Shown: piece by piece, positions 21,813-33,867 of the stretch
How positions within the stretch are numbered: the first letter of the stretch is position 1
Layout: each line of letters begins with the position of its first letter
NCBI GenBank assembly: GCA_001579985.1
Contig: LRSR01000025.1
Location: 1-64,000, forward strand
Direction: 5' to 3'
DNA: 64,000 nt
Origin: Hypsibius dujardini
Taxonomy: Eukaryota; Tardigrada; Eutardigrada; Parachela; Hypsibiidae
Position numbers and translations under genes: made by a program
The notes under the pieces: generated by a model
Told to the model about the DNA's origin: nothing
Database searches by the model: none
The model's input: only the letters and a program-made list of their open reading frames with translations

Positions 21813-24800
21813 ATGGCCGCTGTCGGAATAGACTTCGGAACGGCAAACATCACCGTCGCAGTCTGGGAGAACGGGTCCCCTCGTATCATTTCAAGTGTGA
21901 CAGGAGCCAGCAGCACACCCACCGTCATCGTACGCCACCAGGGAGAGGACACCTTCGGGGAAGATGCCCGTGAACAATCCAAAAGCTTGCCACAGAACGT
22001 TGTATTTGACTTCCCACAGTTCATCGGCCTGCACGATTACGAAGCGGTGAAAGAGGCCATCTACGATGGTTACTATCCCTTCAATGAAATTGACAGCAAA
22101 CGTAATTACCTGCGGTTCAACCTCCCCAACGGTGAGCGATTGTATCTGGTAAACATCGTGCAAAAGTTCTTGCGACAAGCTAAGGAACTAGCGGAAAGCG
22201 CCCTGAATCGAAATGTAGTCATGTGCGTCGTGACAGTACCCTGCATTTGGCAGTCCCATCAAAGAGAATTTCTGGAACAAGCTGCCAAGACAGCGGGCTT
22301 CGAGCGTGTCTTCCTGGTGGACGCTGCGGCCGCAGCATTGGTCGGCTGTTTTCTCCACACTCTCAACCCCCAAACGTCACCGCGGAATATCGTGGTGGTG
22401 GATGTAGGTGCGAGTTCAACCACAGCCGCAGTGTTCACCGCCACGCACCCGAACGAAGTATCACTCCCGATGTGGTACTCTGCAGATCCTGCTGGCGGTG
22501 GAACGGCTCTGGATCGCGCCATAATGGAACACTGTCACAATCAGTTTCGCCAGCAGCCGGGTTGTGCAAACTTTATACTTAACCGTAGCCAACTTCACCG
22601 GCTGCGGGTGGAATGTGAGGACGTGAAGAAGCACCTTAGTATGCGAAGGTCCACGGAAGTGTCCGTTCCGGAACTGGTCGAAGATTTCGATTTTCACTGC
22701 GTGATCAATCAAGAACAGCTGCGGAACATTGGGGCCGAGTGTATTCGCACGACACTGAATACCATCCAATGGGCACTGGAAAGGGTCGCTCAACCGACGG
22801 ACTGCCATATCCTGCTGGTCGGAGGGGCTTCGCACTGCGGCGTTCTACGCGCCGCAATCCAGAAGCAGTTTGGGGACTTGATCAACCCAAGTGTACTGTT
22901 GTATTCGGGGGATGCCGCGGCGTTTGGAGCAGCGGGCATCGCGGCCATGGTCGAAATGGTTCCCATGAGTAGCGGGCAACTTCTTCTAGACATGTTTAGC
23001 GCTGACAGAATTGCTCAGCATTACCATCAACTAACGAGACTTTTCCGTGACTGGGGCGGTGAACGGGAAGCATCTACTGAGCTCAACCGCTATATTATTA
23101 AGCATTCAAATTTCAGCCCTGCGGCTTCCGCCATAAAGTTCGTCACTAAAGACACTGAAAAGGTGAAAAAAGACAAACTCTCGACGGGTGTAATCCGTGA
23201 ACACTCTCTGACTGGAATGGGAGCCATCGGTGTTAAGGAACTGCTCCACGGTCAAGCATGGCCTCCTCAAACTTCCCAAGGACATTATGAAAACGAATAT
23301 CCTCCTTTGAACCTTTCACCACGCTCCGATCCGGATCATACCCAGCGCAGTCAAGTAATAAACTGGGATCCTGACAGTTTAGAGAGGCCACTGTATAGTC
23401 AGAGGTATGTATAAAATAGTAGTTGTCCTTAGTATTTAGTAGTTTCGTTGTTGTATTTTTCAGTTGTAGTTTTTATTTAGTAATTACGTAGTTGTACTAT
23501 TGTAGTTTTTAGTTTGTAACTATGCGTTTTAATTAGGAATGTGAAAGTTATTTTTAATAAATATTGTCAATGCCCTGAGCACTGAAAATACAAATCGACC
23601 TTGCTGAATCTTGACCCACAGTGGCGTTATAGACTATACGATTGGCACCCCACACCGCTGTGCTGTTTAAGTCTCTGTTTTAGGTTTTATCTTGGTCCCA
23701 GTGTTTTTTCTCGTGAAGTTCCTAACCGGCTGTTTTTTAGTTTCCGAGCCCGCATTCCCTAATATCAAACTATCTGTTTACAAATTATATCAATCATTAC
23801 TTTTATCGCCCTGATCCTACCATATTGTATAACAATTATTAAGTTTGTAATAAGAAACTGTATACACAGGTGGCCACAATATAGCGCTACTCAGTTAAAA
23901 CCAAATTTTTACTGTATAAGCAAATAAGGGTGGTCAAAGTTTGAGCCAATTTTGGCCACAGCGTGCCACTGCTTTTATTATTGCTCGATTTTTTGATTAA
24001 ATGTCCAGCCAAAAACGAAAACGAAATTCAACAAGGGGACTTCTGATAGAAACAATTTTAAGTAAAGCAAATTTGTTTCACCTCGATGTTAGCAAACAAT
24101 CAAAAAATTTTGGAGATCACACAAATTTTGATCGAGAATATTTTGATTATCAATAATGAATTCGAGCACCGTTGTTGTGTTTGATCACCGCCAACAACGT
24201 CCAGAGATTCCTTCGTAAAATTCCTTGCACAATTCAGAAAGCCCTTCAATTTCGTCAACGCTCGCAATTTTACGATGCTTCAACGGTTTTTGATGATGCC
24301 CAAGAAATTCTCAATTACTGAGTACTGACAGGTCGGGACTTTTGGCAGGTCAGGCCAGGTAAGCGGAAATATCCCTTCTTGTTCCAAATACTCCTGGCTT
24401 TCTGCATTATTTTGGAAACATATAGACTCGCATTGTCTTGCTGGAATACGTTTTTCGATTGTTAGCTTGCAGGTGAAACTAAATTTGTTTTACTACACTT
24501 TTTATTAAAATTCCCTTTGTTGAATTCTTTTTTTGGCTGGACACTTACGGTAATCAAAAAATCAAGCGATAAGAAAAGCAGTGGCATGCTGCGGCCAAAA
24601 ATAGCTCAAACTTTGATCACCCTAATCTGCTGGCACCCAGTAAAAATTTGATTTTAACTTGGTTAGCGCTATCTTGTGGCCACGTGTGTATTCATGTCAC
24701 CGTGTGATATTAGTTCATAACTGTTAGGTCTGCCAACTGAAAGTAGAGCTAGGTAGAGAAGAAAACCGGAAGAAAGGAAAGATGAAGTACAACTCTGCCT

Positions 24801-25983
24801 AGAACTAGTAAAGCACATGATAATATAGTAAAGTGTTAACTATATAACTGATGGTAAATAGTATATACACACATGGCCATAATTTTGGCTGGCAGAGTTC
24901 GAGTCATTAGGGTGATCTGATTTTGAGCCACTCTTTGCTAGAGCTTGCCACTGCCTTCTGAATCTTTGATTTAATGCCCGACCCAGTGAAAAAATTAGAT
25001 TGAACAAGCTGCTCTAAATTCTAAATTTGACTTTCGATGATAAAAAACTGATTTGAACCGGAAATTTCCCAAGAGAAAAGACATCACTAACATTAATTTC
25101 AACAACAAGACTTCGCCACATTTAATGAATTCGCGCGCCCTTTTTCTTGAACACTGCCTCCAGACGCCCAGGAATACGGTCGAACAGCGCTTTGCAGAGT
25201 TCGGGACAACCCTTTTTGGCTTAAAGTCTGCCACCAAAAATTGTGGCCATATGTGTACATCAGAATTACATACAAGTAATTGGCTGTAGCAGCAGAATAG
25301 GGTTTATAGGGTAGATAGTTACTAACTAAGCAAGGTATTAGTGAGTCAAATAGCTGTAATGATTGGATATGAGGACTTGTTGGGCGTGGTTCAAGATAAC
25401 TATTTTTATGAACAGCTAGAACTAACATCACAACTAAGTAAGTACAAATTATAAAATGCAAGTAGAAAGTACAAGTAAGTTACTACTAAATAAAAACTAC
25501 AATTAGAAAGTACAACTACGTCATTATTAAATAAAAACTACAACTAAAAAATGCAACTACGAAACTACTAAATATTAAAGACAAATACTAATTAGAAACA
25601 ACTACCATGTTTTATACATACTCGTGTTTAGGCACGTGGCAAAACCGGTAGCTGCTGCGATGACGGTCACTGCTACTGTCGAACAGCATCAGCACAGCGC
25701 TGTGCCACAAAGAGTCCACTCCATGACGCCTACCGACGACGAGGAACAGTTTTTTGCTATTCAACACCGGTATAATCACATGTCAAGTACTAGAGTACCA
25801 ACTAGCGTTACGCGTATTCGTACCGACTACGATATTAAGCGATATTCGAATAGTCATGAGACTAGACCGACCACACGACAAGGTAACCAGAGCCCCGGCC
25901 TGCATACTTGTCCATCTGAATGTATAATCCGGAAGGGGTTCGACATTTTTCAGATACCTCAGAAGTTAGAGATCGTCCGCTGA
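21813..25983 (+). CDS. HSP70-like ATPase-domain protein (copy B) with a transposon-derived intron
   Basis: Exon 1 is 21813-23404 (ATG at 21813, MAAVGIDFGTANIT). Exon 2 is 25632-25983. Splicing AG|GTATGT to gtgtttag|G makes an Arg codon and stays in frame with the tail of the paralogue (HVAKPV..MTVT, ..NSHETRPTTRQGNQS), giving about 647 residues. ATPase motifs equal copy A: IVVVDVGASSTTAAVF, HILLVGGASHCGVLRAAI, DAAAFGAAGIA. The catalytic-lysine block is FDFPQFIG, again without lysine. Identity to copy A is roughly 60-65% over the first 90 residues and above 90% from there to the intron. Copy A bases 9297-9469 have no counterpart; the intron takes their place. If the intron is not removed, the frame stops three codons into the element (stop ending at 23414). 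Confidence 0.8.
23865..24688 (-). mobile_element. Nested Tc1/mariner element with decayed transposase
   Basis: Ends are CACAGGTGGCCACAATATAG and, on the complement, CACACGTGGCCACAAGATAG, flanked by TA (23863-23864, 24689-24690). On the minus strand, 24470-24170 translates to fragments of a Tc1-type transposase C-terminus: ICFQNNAESQEYLEQEGIS, then SPDLSVLSN (equivalent to SPDLNPIEN) and LKHRKIASVDEIEGL. In-frame stops and loss of the catalytic wording show it is dead. Confidence 0.75.
24868..25255. mobile_element. Second nested Tc1/mariner derivative, internally deleted
   Basis: Ends CACACATGGCCATAATTTTG and, on the complement, CACATATGGCCACAATTTTT are flanked by TA. They belong to the same CACAnrTGGCCACAA family as the element at 23865. 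A minus-strand fragment (FDRIPGRLEAVFKKKGARIH) resembles the last helix of Tc1 transposases. Confidence 0.7.
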
Positions 25984-26102
25984 GGAGCCACACTCGGCCT
26001 GCGCCGCCATCATATGAGCAAGCTGCAATCGGTTAGTGCATGCACTCAGTAGGAAAGGGCCATTCCCGATCGATCAATGAGGCGGAAATATCCTTTTTTC
26101 AG

Positions 26103-26171
26103 GATCTACGTGGCGCAATAGCGAGGGTATTCGGCTTCGGCGACAAAATCCCATTTTCCGTTCGCCCCAGG
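26103..26171 (+). other. Copy B of the candidate 69-base exon
   Basis: Reads DLRGAIARVFGFGDKIPFSV plus three residues between tccttttttcag and GTATGT, as in copy A at 9944-10012. Confidence 0.3.
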
Positions 26172-26231
26172 GTATGTTCGCATGCTGGTAACATAATAAA
26201 ATCGAACTTCATGGTACGACATGGTAAAACA

Positions 26232-26925
26232 TTGAGCAGACTCACTTGGGGTGATTTTCAGAAATGGATTTCAAAACGTCTCCAATTTTTTTTCTAAATT
26301 AGTTCAATGTTAATGATGATTTAAACACATTATTTCATCGGCGAATCTCCGAGAATCTTTTTTTTACGCAATTTCAAAGTACGAAAACACAATATTCGCA
26401 ATAACGCAATATTCCGTTTTGCTTGATCTTCACTGTAAAAATCGCGATTTATTGAAGTGCACTAAATATAATTATTTTTATGCTGCCTCATCTCAAATTT
26501 AATTGAAAATCCATTGGCATTATCCAAATAATTTTCGGACATCGGGGTGGCGGAGCTACATGCCAACTCTGGAAAGCTTCACTGGAATTTTCGGTCCTTT
26601 TTGAAAACTGTCCATAGCTCCGCCCCCTTATCTCCAAAAAAAATATTTGGTTGGCGCCATCGATTTCAAATGAAGTTTGGGATATGACAGTGCCAAAATA
26701 ATCACATTTAGTGCATTTCGAAGAATCTCCATTTTTAGAGTGAATTTAGGCAAACGGAATATTCCACTGTTTTCGTAACTTTGAAATTTTGTAAAAAAAG
26801 GTTCTTACAGATTCGCCGATGAAATATATTTTTTAAGTCATCATTAATATTGAACTAATTGAGAAAAAAATTGGAGACGTTTTGAAAACCATCTCTGAAA
26901 ATCGCCCCAAATCAGGAGTCCAGCG
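26232..26925. repeat. Fold-back element, copy B
   Basis: Same inverted-repeat element as at 10076-10735, with the same insertion point relative to the HSP70-like gene. Confidence 0.7.
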
Positions 26926-27221
26926 AGGGATACCAGAATTGACGTAGGTTGCTATTACACTGAATATAAACATAGCCTCAGTGGCAGCTTCGTAACACAG
27001 GTTGGCATAGGGATCCAGACAGGGCAATCCCTAACCCCGCGCCGACCCCAAGAAAATTCCTTCCGAATGGGGACCAACCAATTAACCCGGTACTGCAAAA
27101 GCTCCGAAGCGTAGTTGTGCAATATCCCGGCCCGATGATTAAGACTGCCAATATCGTGGTCAGCGGCAAATTAACCGTTGGATATTTTAAAACAGGTCGG
27201 GTCGACCTTAATTCGCCACTC

Positions 27222-28112
27222 TTACGTGGGAACGTTTTCAGCTGTCGAATTCAGAACCGTTCCAAAATATTTTTTTTATTCAGATCTAATTTAGTAATGA
27301 ATATAAAAATTTATTTTGCCGGTCAAGCTAAAAAAACCTTTTTGTCGGTGAATTTTCAAAGTTGGCAGTTGTCTCAATAGACTTGCTGCTGTGTACCGTC
27401 GATTGATTGTTTGATTGAAATTGTGGGCAGACTGTTTGGTTGATTGTTGAATGATTGGCGTATATTTTGTCATATTGTTTGGCTAGTCATTGATTGCTTG
27501 ATTACTTTCTTTAGCATCGTCATTCAGTTGATTGTTGATTGACACCACATCTGCACTTTGGTGTTCACTCAAACTAAAACCAAAAAGTTAGTCAATCAAC
27601 AATCAACCAAATGAACAGCACATGGCTTTCAATCAAGCGATCAATTGACGGCAAATGTTTCAACAGACTTGCTGCCGTGTTCCGTCGATTGATTGCTTGA
27701 TTGAAAGGTATGTGCCGTTCATTTGGTTGATTGTTGATTGACTAACTTTTTGGTTGTAGTTTGAGTGAACACCAAAGTGCAGATGTGGTGTCAATCAACA
27801 ATCAACTGAATGACAATGCTGAAGAACGTAATCAAGCAATCAATGAGCAGCCAAACCACTATGACAAAATATACGCCAATCAATCAACAATCAACCAAAC
27901 AGTCTGCCCACAATTTCAATCAAACAATCAATCGACGGTACACAGCAACAAGTCTATTGAGACAACTGCCAACTTTGAAAATTCACCGACAAAAAGTTTT
28001 TTTTAGCTTGACCGGCAAAATAAATTTTTATATTCATTACTAAATCAGATCTGAATAAAAAAAATATTTTGGAACGGTTCTGAATTCGACGGCTGAAAAC
28101 GTTCCCAAGTTA
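27222..28112. mobile_element. 0.9 kb palindromic fold-back element (copy B only)
   Basis: Reverse-complement arms run from the edges nearly to the centre (about 27655): tgggaacgttttcagc at 27229 pairs with gctgaaaacgttccca near 28094, and the pairing continues through the TTGATTGATTG-rich middle. Outer tips read CTTACGTGGGAACG and CTAACTTGGGAACG. Copy A lacks it at the equivalent site near 11035. There is no coding frame; ORFs seen in both arms are mirror artefacts. Confidence 0.8.
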
Positions 28113-28176
28113 GTTCAATATTTTTGCGCCTAAACCCAGCATGTTAGTGCTCATGGAATCCCTCTTATAATTGTGT

Positions 28177-31100
28177 GAAGACCAACAGGGCAGACGTATG
28201 CGCAGGCAGGGGTCAAGGAGTTTTATTTTCCTTATGGCATTCAAAATACCGGAAATGACCTTTCCCACCTCGTACGAAGGCACAACGGCGCGTACGCGGC
28301 CACATTAGCCAAAGAAACCCGAAAGATGGGAAATGAGAGTGGTGGTGAAAGAGTGTCGAAGTTCGGGATCCCGTATGATGTAGCGCTCGAAACACGAGCT
28401 GCACCAGTTGCCTTGGGCTTTGAGTGCGTTGGAAGATATGCCCAAAGTGGATGAGAAAGTTGCGGCACCTTTCCGGGAATAGTGGATAGAGAACGAGCGA
28501 TGTGGAAGTTTTGCAGCTTTCAGCACGGTTTTTAAATGCCGTGAGAAGATATCGGCATGCATGACCGTAACCTGGTCAGTACTGTCCACAAATGAAAACA
28601 GTGAACGATCGGCTACATAGGGCACGCTAGACAGCTGGTGATGTACTGCTTTGACCGGACACAATACCGTATTTTTAATTAGATGGATTGGTAATTTCAT
28701 TCGTGACGACTGGAAAGGGTCTGTTTTCAAAACCGGAACATCGAAAGTAAATGTCGTTCCGTTGGTGGTGGTGACGTCTCTCATACGAAGGAAACTTTGA
28801 GTTTCTTTTAGAGAAGGAAAGGTTGCTCCGTCGAAACAAAGTGAAGAAGGCGACTAAACAAGCTGTCCAGAAACAGTGACGATGCCGGGAAGGGAGAACA
28901 TCCAAGACGCGGTGTATCGATAGCAGGTCCTTCGGCAGTAGAGGGAGCTTTTTGTTGGGCAATTCGCGACACTTGCGGCGTACACCATTAAGTGTCTCGC
29001 GGATCATAAAATGAGTCATGTCCGGACTTGGCAGGTCTTTGAAGTGATGCAAAGTGGCAACACTGGCTAGGTAGTTTTGCACGGAAGAAAATTCCAAACG
29101 CTTTTCGACTGTGAGGAAGGTGATAAATCGACAGAGTGTTTTAGAGGTCGCTGGTACTGGAAGCAAGCCGTAGCAATCACAAAAGTCGTCATACGTCCTC
29201 CATTGACTAGCCCGAGTGCGGCGACTGTTGGCTGCTAAAGAGCATGTCTGCAAACTCTTCCACTGTTTGTCGAGACGCGTGAGTGGGGTACCTGACAAAA
29301 TAATTGACCGGTAAACAGTCATCCGATAAGCGGGCTTCTGAGGCGTTTAAAAACAACTGTATGTATTGTCCTCCGTCAAAGCCGAGAGAGGCTAACAATT
29401 GGATTAGGCGCCTCATTGTCGCGGCACATACAGACAAGGAGGAACCAATTACTAAGAAATCGTTTAAAAAACAGACAATCTTATGATCCTCTCTGCGCAT
29501 GATGCGGGCAACAGCAGAGGAGATACGGTGAAAAATAGCTGGGGCACGTGAGAGCCCAAAACAAAGGAACCGGTCGACAAATATTTTTTCCGGTTGGTTT
29601 GGAAATTTCCATCTGAAACCTTGAAGTTGCTGATGAGGTGGAAAAATTGGGACCGATCGGTATGCTGATTTTAAATCAGCAATGTCATAATAACTCGAGG
29701 GTGAGCTATTATTTATAGCGTCGTCGATAGATTCGAATGAAAAATTATCATTTTCGACATAAGAGTTCAGGGAGTCGGAAGAAGGCCGGCTACAATCAGT
29801 TATGGGGCGAAATTTATTCGTTCCTTTTTTTGGAACTGCACCAATTAAATGGATCCGAATGGGAATCTGTGTCTGTTCTCTAATTTTTCCGGACAATAAC
29901 TCTTCGGTGAATTGGGAGTCAAGAAAGGGTTTTGCTGTTGAACAAAGGGCGCTGCTATAATTGGGACAGTCTGAGGGAGTGACCTTGGTATGGTCCGGGA
30001 CAATAAGATATCCACGAGCAATACCGTTTAGCAGAAAGGGTGCATCGGTATCGCCTGACAATAGTGCTTGCCATATATGGAATTTCTGCGTCAATCTGGA
30101 GAACTTCCTAAGTTCAAAGTCTATGAACAAAGAGGTTGTATTGGGGGGTTGAAAGGTGTTTACTTCGCAGAGCGGTCTTGCAATAGGAGGCAAGGGTAAA
30201 TTAGAACCGTTCGCATCCAAGAGGCAGGCCACACCAAATTGAGCTGGGGGTAAAAGAGAGAGGAGTAAACAATATTACTGGCATGCGTAAGAGGAGAAAG
30301 GAATGAGACCTTAATATAACTAAACGAGATGGGAGATTTACAGATAGAACAAATCCTGGTGGAATCAAGTTTATAATCTATTGCTAACTGAATATTAGGA
30401 CGGTCATGAAAATTAATCGCTGATTGCTCGGAAAAAGGGGAACGATGCGCGCAGGATCGGTTGAGACGTAGAGGGGATTGATAGCGCGTTTGAGGTTAGT
30501 TGTTGGTGTTACTTTGGCCCATGGGGCAGTCGACGCGTTTGTGGCTTCCTCGGCAGTTGTAGTTTCCGCACTTGTGAAGGTACGGGTAATCGGTTCCGGG
30601 TGGAGCGCTGCAGGCTTTTCCCCGGTTCCACAAGTTGCAAGTGCCGCGTCGCTTCCCGCTTGGGTAGATCTCAGTGTTTCCTCCAAGGCGGTTGCGGTCA
30701 AATGAGCGGTTGAAGTTCAAACCGCGGTTATTGTAGTCCGGCAGTTGGTTCCGGAAGACAAAGTGCTGGCGACCCACTTGAGTGCGGGCGCGGTCATCGT
30801 TCAGCGCGCAGCGATGAAATTCGGCAAATTTTCGGAAGGCGTCGTCGAACTCAAGGAGAGCACGCCCTTTATAGTCTCGCTGTTGGACTGTAAGAAAGTG
30901 CACGTAGTCAAGAAACTCTGCGAGAGTGGCAGAGTGCTTGGGAGAGAGAGAGAGTTCTTTCGCGAGCTCAAGGCAGCCCAGAAAGAATTCGTGGATAACA
31001 AGATCAAGTGGATGGATTTTCGAAAAATTTTGCCGAAAATCCAACTGATGATTTTTCTCCATGCGCAAACCATTTATTATATACTACAGAAAAGTAATGC

Positions 31101-31246
31101 AAATACCGGTGGACCGAGTCCAATTGGTATGGGGAGCAGAGAAAGTAGAAAATGACCGAAGAGTGCGAGGGATGAGAAAGGGCAGCCCATCTTGGGGTGT
31201 GGCCCGTGGTCTCCCCTATTATAGCCAGATTATGCAGGCATAATCT
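28177..31246 (-). mobile_element. DIRS-order (tyrosine-recombinase) retrotransposon fossil
   Basis: On the minus strand, from right to left, it holds a Gag-like part with a Cys/His-rich nucleic-acid-binding end (31068-30384), reverse transcriptase with RNase H remnant (30232-29207; blocks RPITDCSRPSSDSLNSYV and SYYDIADLKSAYRSVPIF), and a tyrosine-recombinase-like part (29322-28305). That order and content is typical of DIRS/Ngaro elements, which integrate by a recombinase. It looks broken, with a few interruptions, and its edges are set by comparison with copy A (site near 11085). It is younger than the segmental duplication. The right tip holds a 20-base palindrome, AGATTATGCAGGCATAATCT (31227-31246). 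Confidence 0.75.
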
Positions 31247-31577
31247 TTTCCAATAACTTGACTGTAGCCTTTCAACCAAGGCCGATTACTCAATATCAAT
31301 CACCGAGGTTTACATCTAACTGCGTAGTCTGAGCTACCTTAGAGCTTTGCTTTTGAAAAGTTCCCGTCAAGGGCTCGCCGAAGTCTCAGCGTTGGAGGAG
31401 CAAAGAATAAGTATTTCCCGCAGGGGCGCAAACGAGGAAGCAAAAATGCCTCGCTCCCCTTTGATCCTATTGCAGTAACCCTCAGTTTCCATCGTCATAC
31501 ATGTTACACACCTTATTACCTGTCACCGATACTTTGTACCGTAACACAATATTTCAAGTGTTTTTTCTGCTCAACAG

Positions 31578-31900
31578 CATCGTCGCGAGCAGCTGAGACC
31601 TTCGCCCATGAACGCCGGCCACAGGTCCAAACAGATCATGTCGTCCAGCCGCGGGACATGCAACCTAATATTCCCAACGAATGGAAGATGTTTGGAGAAC
31701 CGCCGCAATCGACCGAATCGAGTGGCTATCACCCACGAACATACGAGGTCAGCCACGAGCCTCGACCGGTGGAATTCACGCAAATACCAAACCAAAATAG
31801 CACTGACGATGACGATCAACCAACTGGATTGTTATGTAGTGCAAGTCGACGACAACGCAGGACACGAGACAAACGCCCCGTACACTGCGCAATTTTATAG
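31578..31900 (+). other. Candidate terminal exon, Pro/Asp-rich (copy B)
   Basis: Same acceptor (tctgctcaacag), same length of 323 bases, same stop and same frame as 12022-12344 of copy A. It reads MQPNIPNEWKMFGEPPQSTE to DSTDDDDQPTGL. Same doubts as for copy A. Confidence 0.3.
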
Positions 31901-32540
31901 AAGACCTTGGGCAGCTATTAACTACAACTAAAATGAACGCTCGTTTTGTACATGATACTCCGGGCTTGTCACGGTTAATTCGGACGCGAGAACCCGAACC
32001 AGTGGGAGCAAAGATTCTATCCCGTTTTTGGCATTGCGAACGCCAAAGGGGAACACAATAGTCAAAGACAGCCAAAACCGAGGAACAACATTTTTGGGCA
32101 GTGACCTAACAATTCTAAATTTGGCAGGCAGTGCTTCATATACTATGTAAAATACAGTTATGAGATAGGGGCCCTGGATGGGCCACTTGACTTTCCCGTA
32201 CCCTGGAATTGACCACATTGGAATCAAAACTTCCAGACAATGTTTAACTATAACAAAATTAAACGAAAGAGATCGATAACCCCGGTGGAACGCTTCAGAT
32301 TTGGAGAAGTTGTGGAAACTTGTTGAAAAAAACGAAATAAAAAGCTCTATTGGACACTTGGCAGAAGTTCACTATAGAGATCGCTGACTACGCAGTGACT
32401 TATAAGTTTTCGATTAAATGGCGAAAAGGCGCCCCCCTGCTACTCTGTGGCCCATTAAAGGGTACTGGAAAGTGAGGTCGCCCTTTCCAGTATCCTTAGC
32501 TCAATGGTTCTTTAATTGTTAACAGGGGCCGGGAAGTACC

Positions 32541-33601
32541 CTACGTAGCCGTCTCGTCGGGAAGTGGTGTGATATGAACCTGCCCAGCTTCACTCTCAAT
32601 CGCCTTAATCAAAACTAGCGACCGTGTCGTTCCTCCGACCAAGAACACATTAACACCGTTACACAAACTCAATCCAGCGGCACTCAATGCGTTCTGCAGG
32701 GCCTCGACAGTGGCTGTGACCAGCGGTTCTGTAATCCCATCGAATTCCTGCTTATTAAGCGTCACATTCGTCGAATCACCCAGCGAAATCTGTTCGCCGA
32801 TGTTCGGGAGCTGAATGGTCGTTCGTGGTTTGTCCTTTGCCATCTTGAGTTTCGCCTCTTGACATGCCAAACGTAAACATTGGGTCGCGGTTCCGTCGGA
32901 CGCCCACCCCACCCTGTACACCTTCCGCCACTCTTCGCGAACATACCGCATCAAAGCCAGATCGATTCCGTTGCCGGAGTGGCCGGGCGAGGCGATCCGG
33001 TACGGGACGGACCGACCGTCTTGGTCAGTTCGCCAGACTGTGGCGGTCAGGCTGTTCGCATCGACATCGATGACCGAGCTCGACCGAGAATGGCCGTCGG
33101 ACGATGGCACTGAGTAAGGCTGCGACATGCGAATCGAGTAATACAACTTTGGAAAACCCAGCAGATTGTGCAGATTTCTTGAAAAGCTCTGACTTTCTTC
33201 GCCATTCGACAGGAACGGTGAGAACGCAGACATCATAAGTTTCGTCCGTCTGTTCCAAGACATTTTTCAAATGAGCTTCCGTAATGACTTCTGGTGTCAA
33301 GGTAATTCCGTCGTGGAAGGTGAAGGCCGTTGCACCGCGCCGGTTAAGGCGGAACGGATAGGCGTTGATGTTGCAAATGTTTTGCGCTTCTCACAGTCCG
33401 ACCCCACAGTCTGTGAAGGTGACGACATCGAAAGCGGTGTTCTCCGCGGCCACGGAAGACAGTTGAACTGCTTCGGTTCCAAAAGAGTCTCCGTCGGGTG
33501 CCATCGCTGTTCGCTTTCGAGAGGATCTCGAACCCGCTTTCGGCAGTCCATGTGGCGGCGGAGATGCCGGTAGTGCCGAAATCGATGGCGATTGCGGTCA
33601 T
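32541..33601 (-). pseudogene. Dead copy of HSP70-RhoGEF, ATPase part only
   Basis: It starts MTAIAIDFGTTGISAATWTA at 33601 and follows the ATPase domain of the gene at 13390-16625: AHLKNVLEQTDETYDVC, KVVLLDSHVAALLSAIVRR, ANSLTATVWRTDQDGRSV, VNVFLVGGTTRSLVLIKAI. The frame shifts after the first 33 or so codons, with loss of the segment equivalent to SPTYFHKNPDG. It shifts again at the phosphate-2 motif, and stops at PLPDETAT. All sequence equivalent to the linker, DH and PH exons is absent. Confidence 0.85.
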
Positions 33602-33867
33602 GTTGTTTGTCGATGTATAACAGGGAAGTCTATAGTGAAACAGCTGGGAAGTTGGAAGGCTGCTACACCACGTCCTCCAAGAAATGCAACCTTGAATGAT
33701 AAAGAGCGAATAGTTGTTACATAAGCCGCTGCAGTAAAGTAACAGTGACGAACAGGGTAAGGTAAAAGCCGGATTCAGTTGTTTGCCCAATAACGGGAAA
33801 ATGAAGTGACAATCCTATCCACGGGGCGTCAAGATAAGGATAGATACAGTGAGCGAGACCTTCGATC

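Larger units (their letters stand above)
23405..25631. mobile_element. Long-inverted-repeat element acting as an HSP70 intron
   Basis: The left arm (23405-23530) and right arm (about 25425-25625) are reverse complements made of repeated GTAGTTGTA/TTTTTATTTAGTA units. The left tip is GTATGTATAAAA, and the right end reads through TTTTATACATACTCGTGTTTAG. The tips therefore supply a consensus donor and an acceptor. Two Tc1/mariner elements are nested inside. No coding capacity of its own is seen. Confidence 0.75.
22070..33865. repeat. Segmental duplication, copy B
   Basis: Collinear with 7965-16950, interrupted by insertions at 23405-25631, 27222-28112 and about 28177-31246. It lacks the part equivalent to about 12810-15540, which removed the RhoGEF exons. 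Confidence 0.8.

Noticed and set aside
27761-28043. Protein-like frames in the fold-back element
   Set aside because: They are mirrored on the other arm and made of TTGATTGATTG repeats; no independent support.
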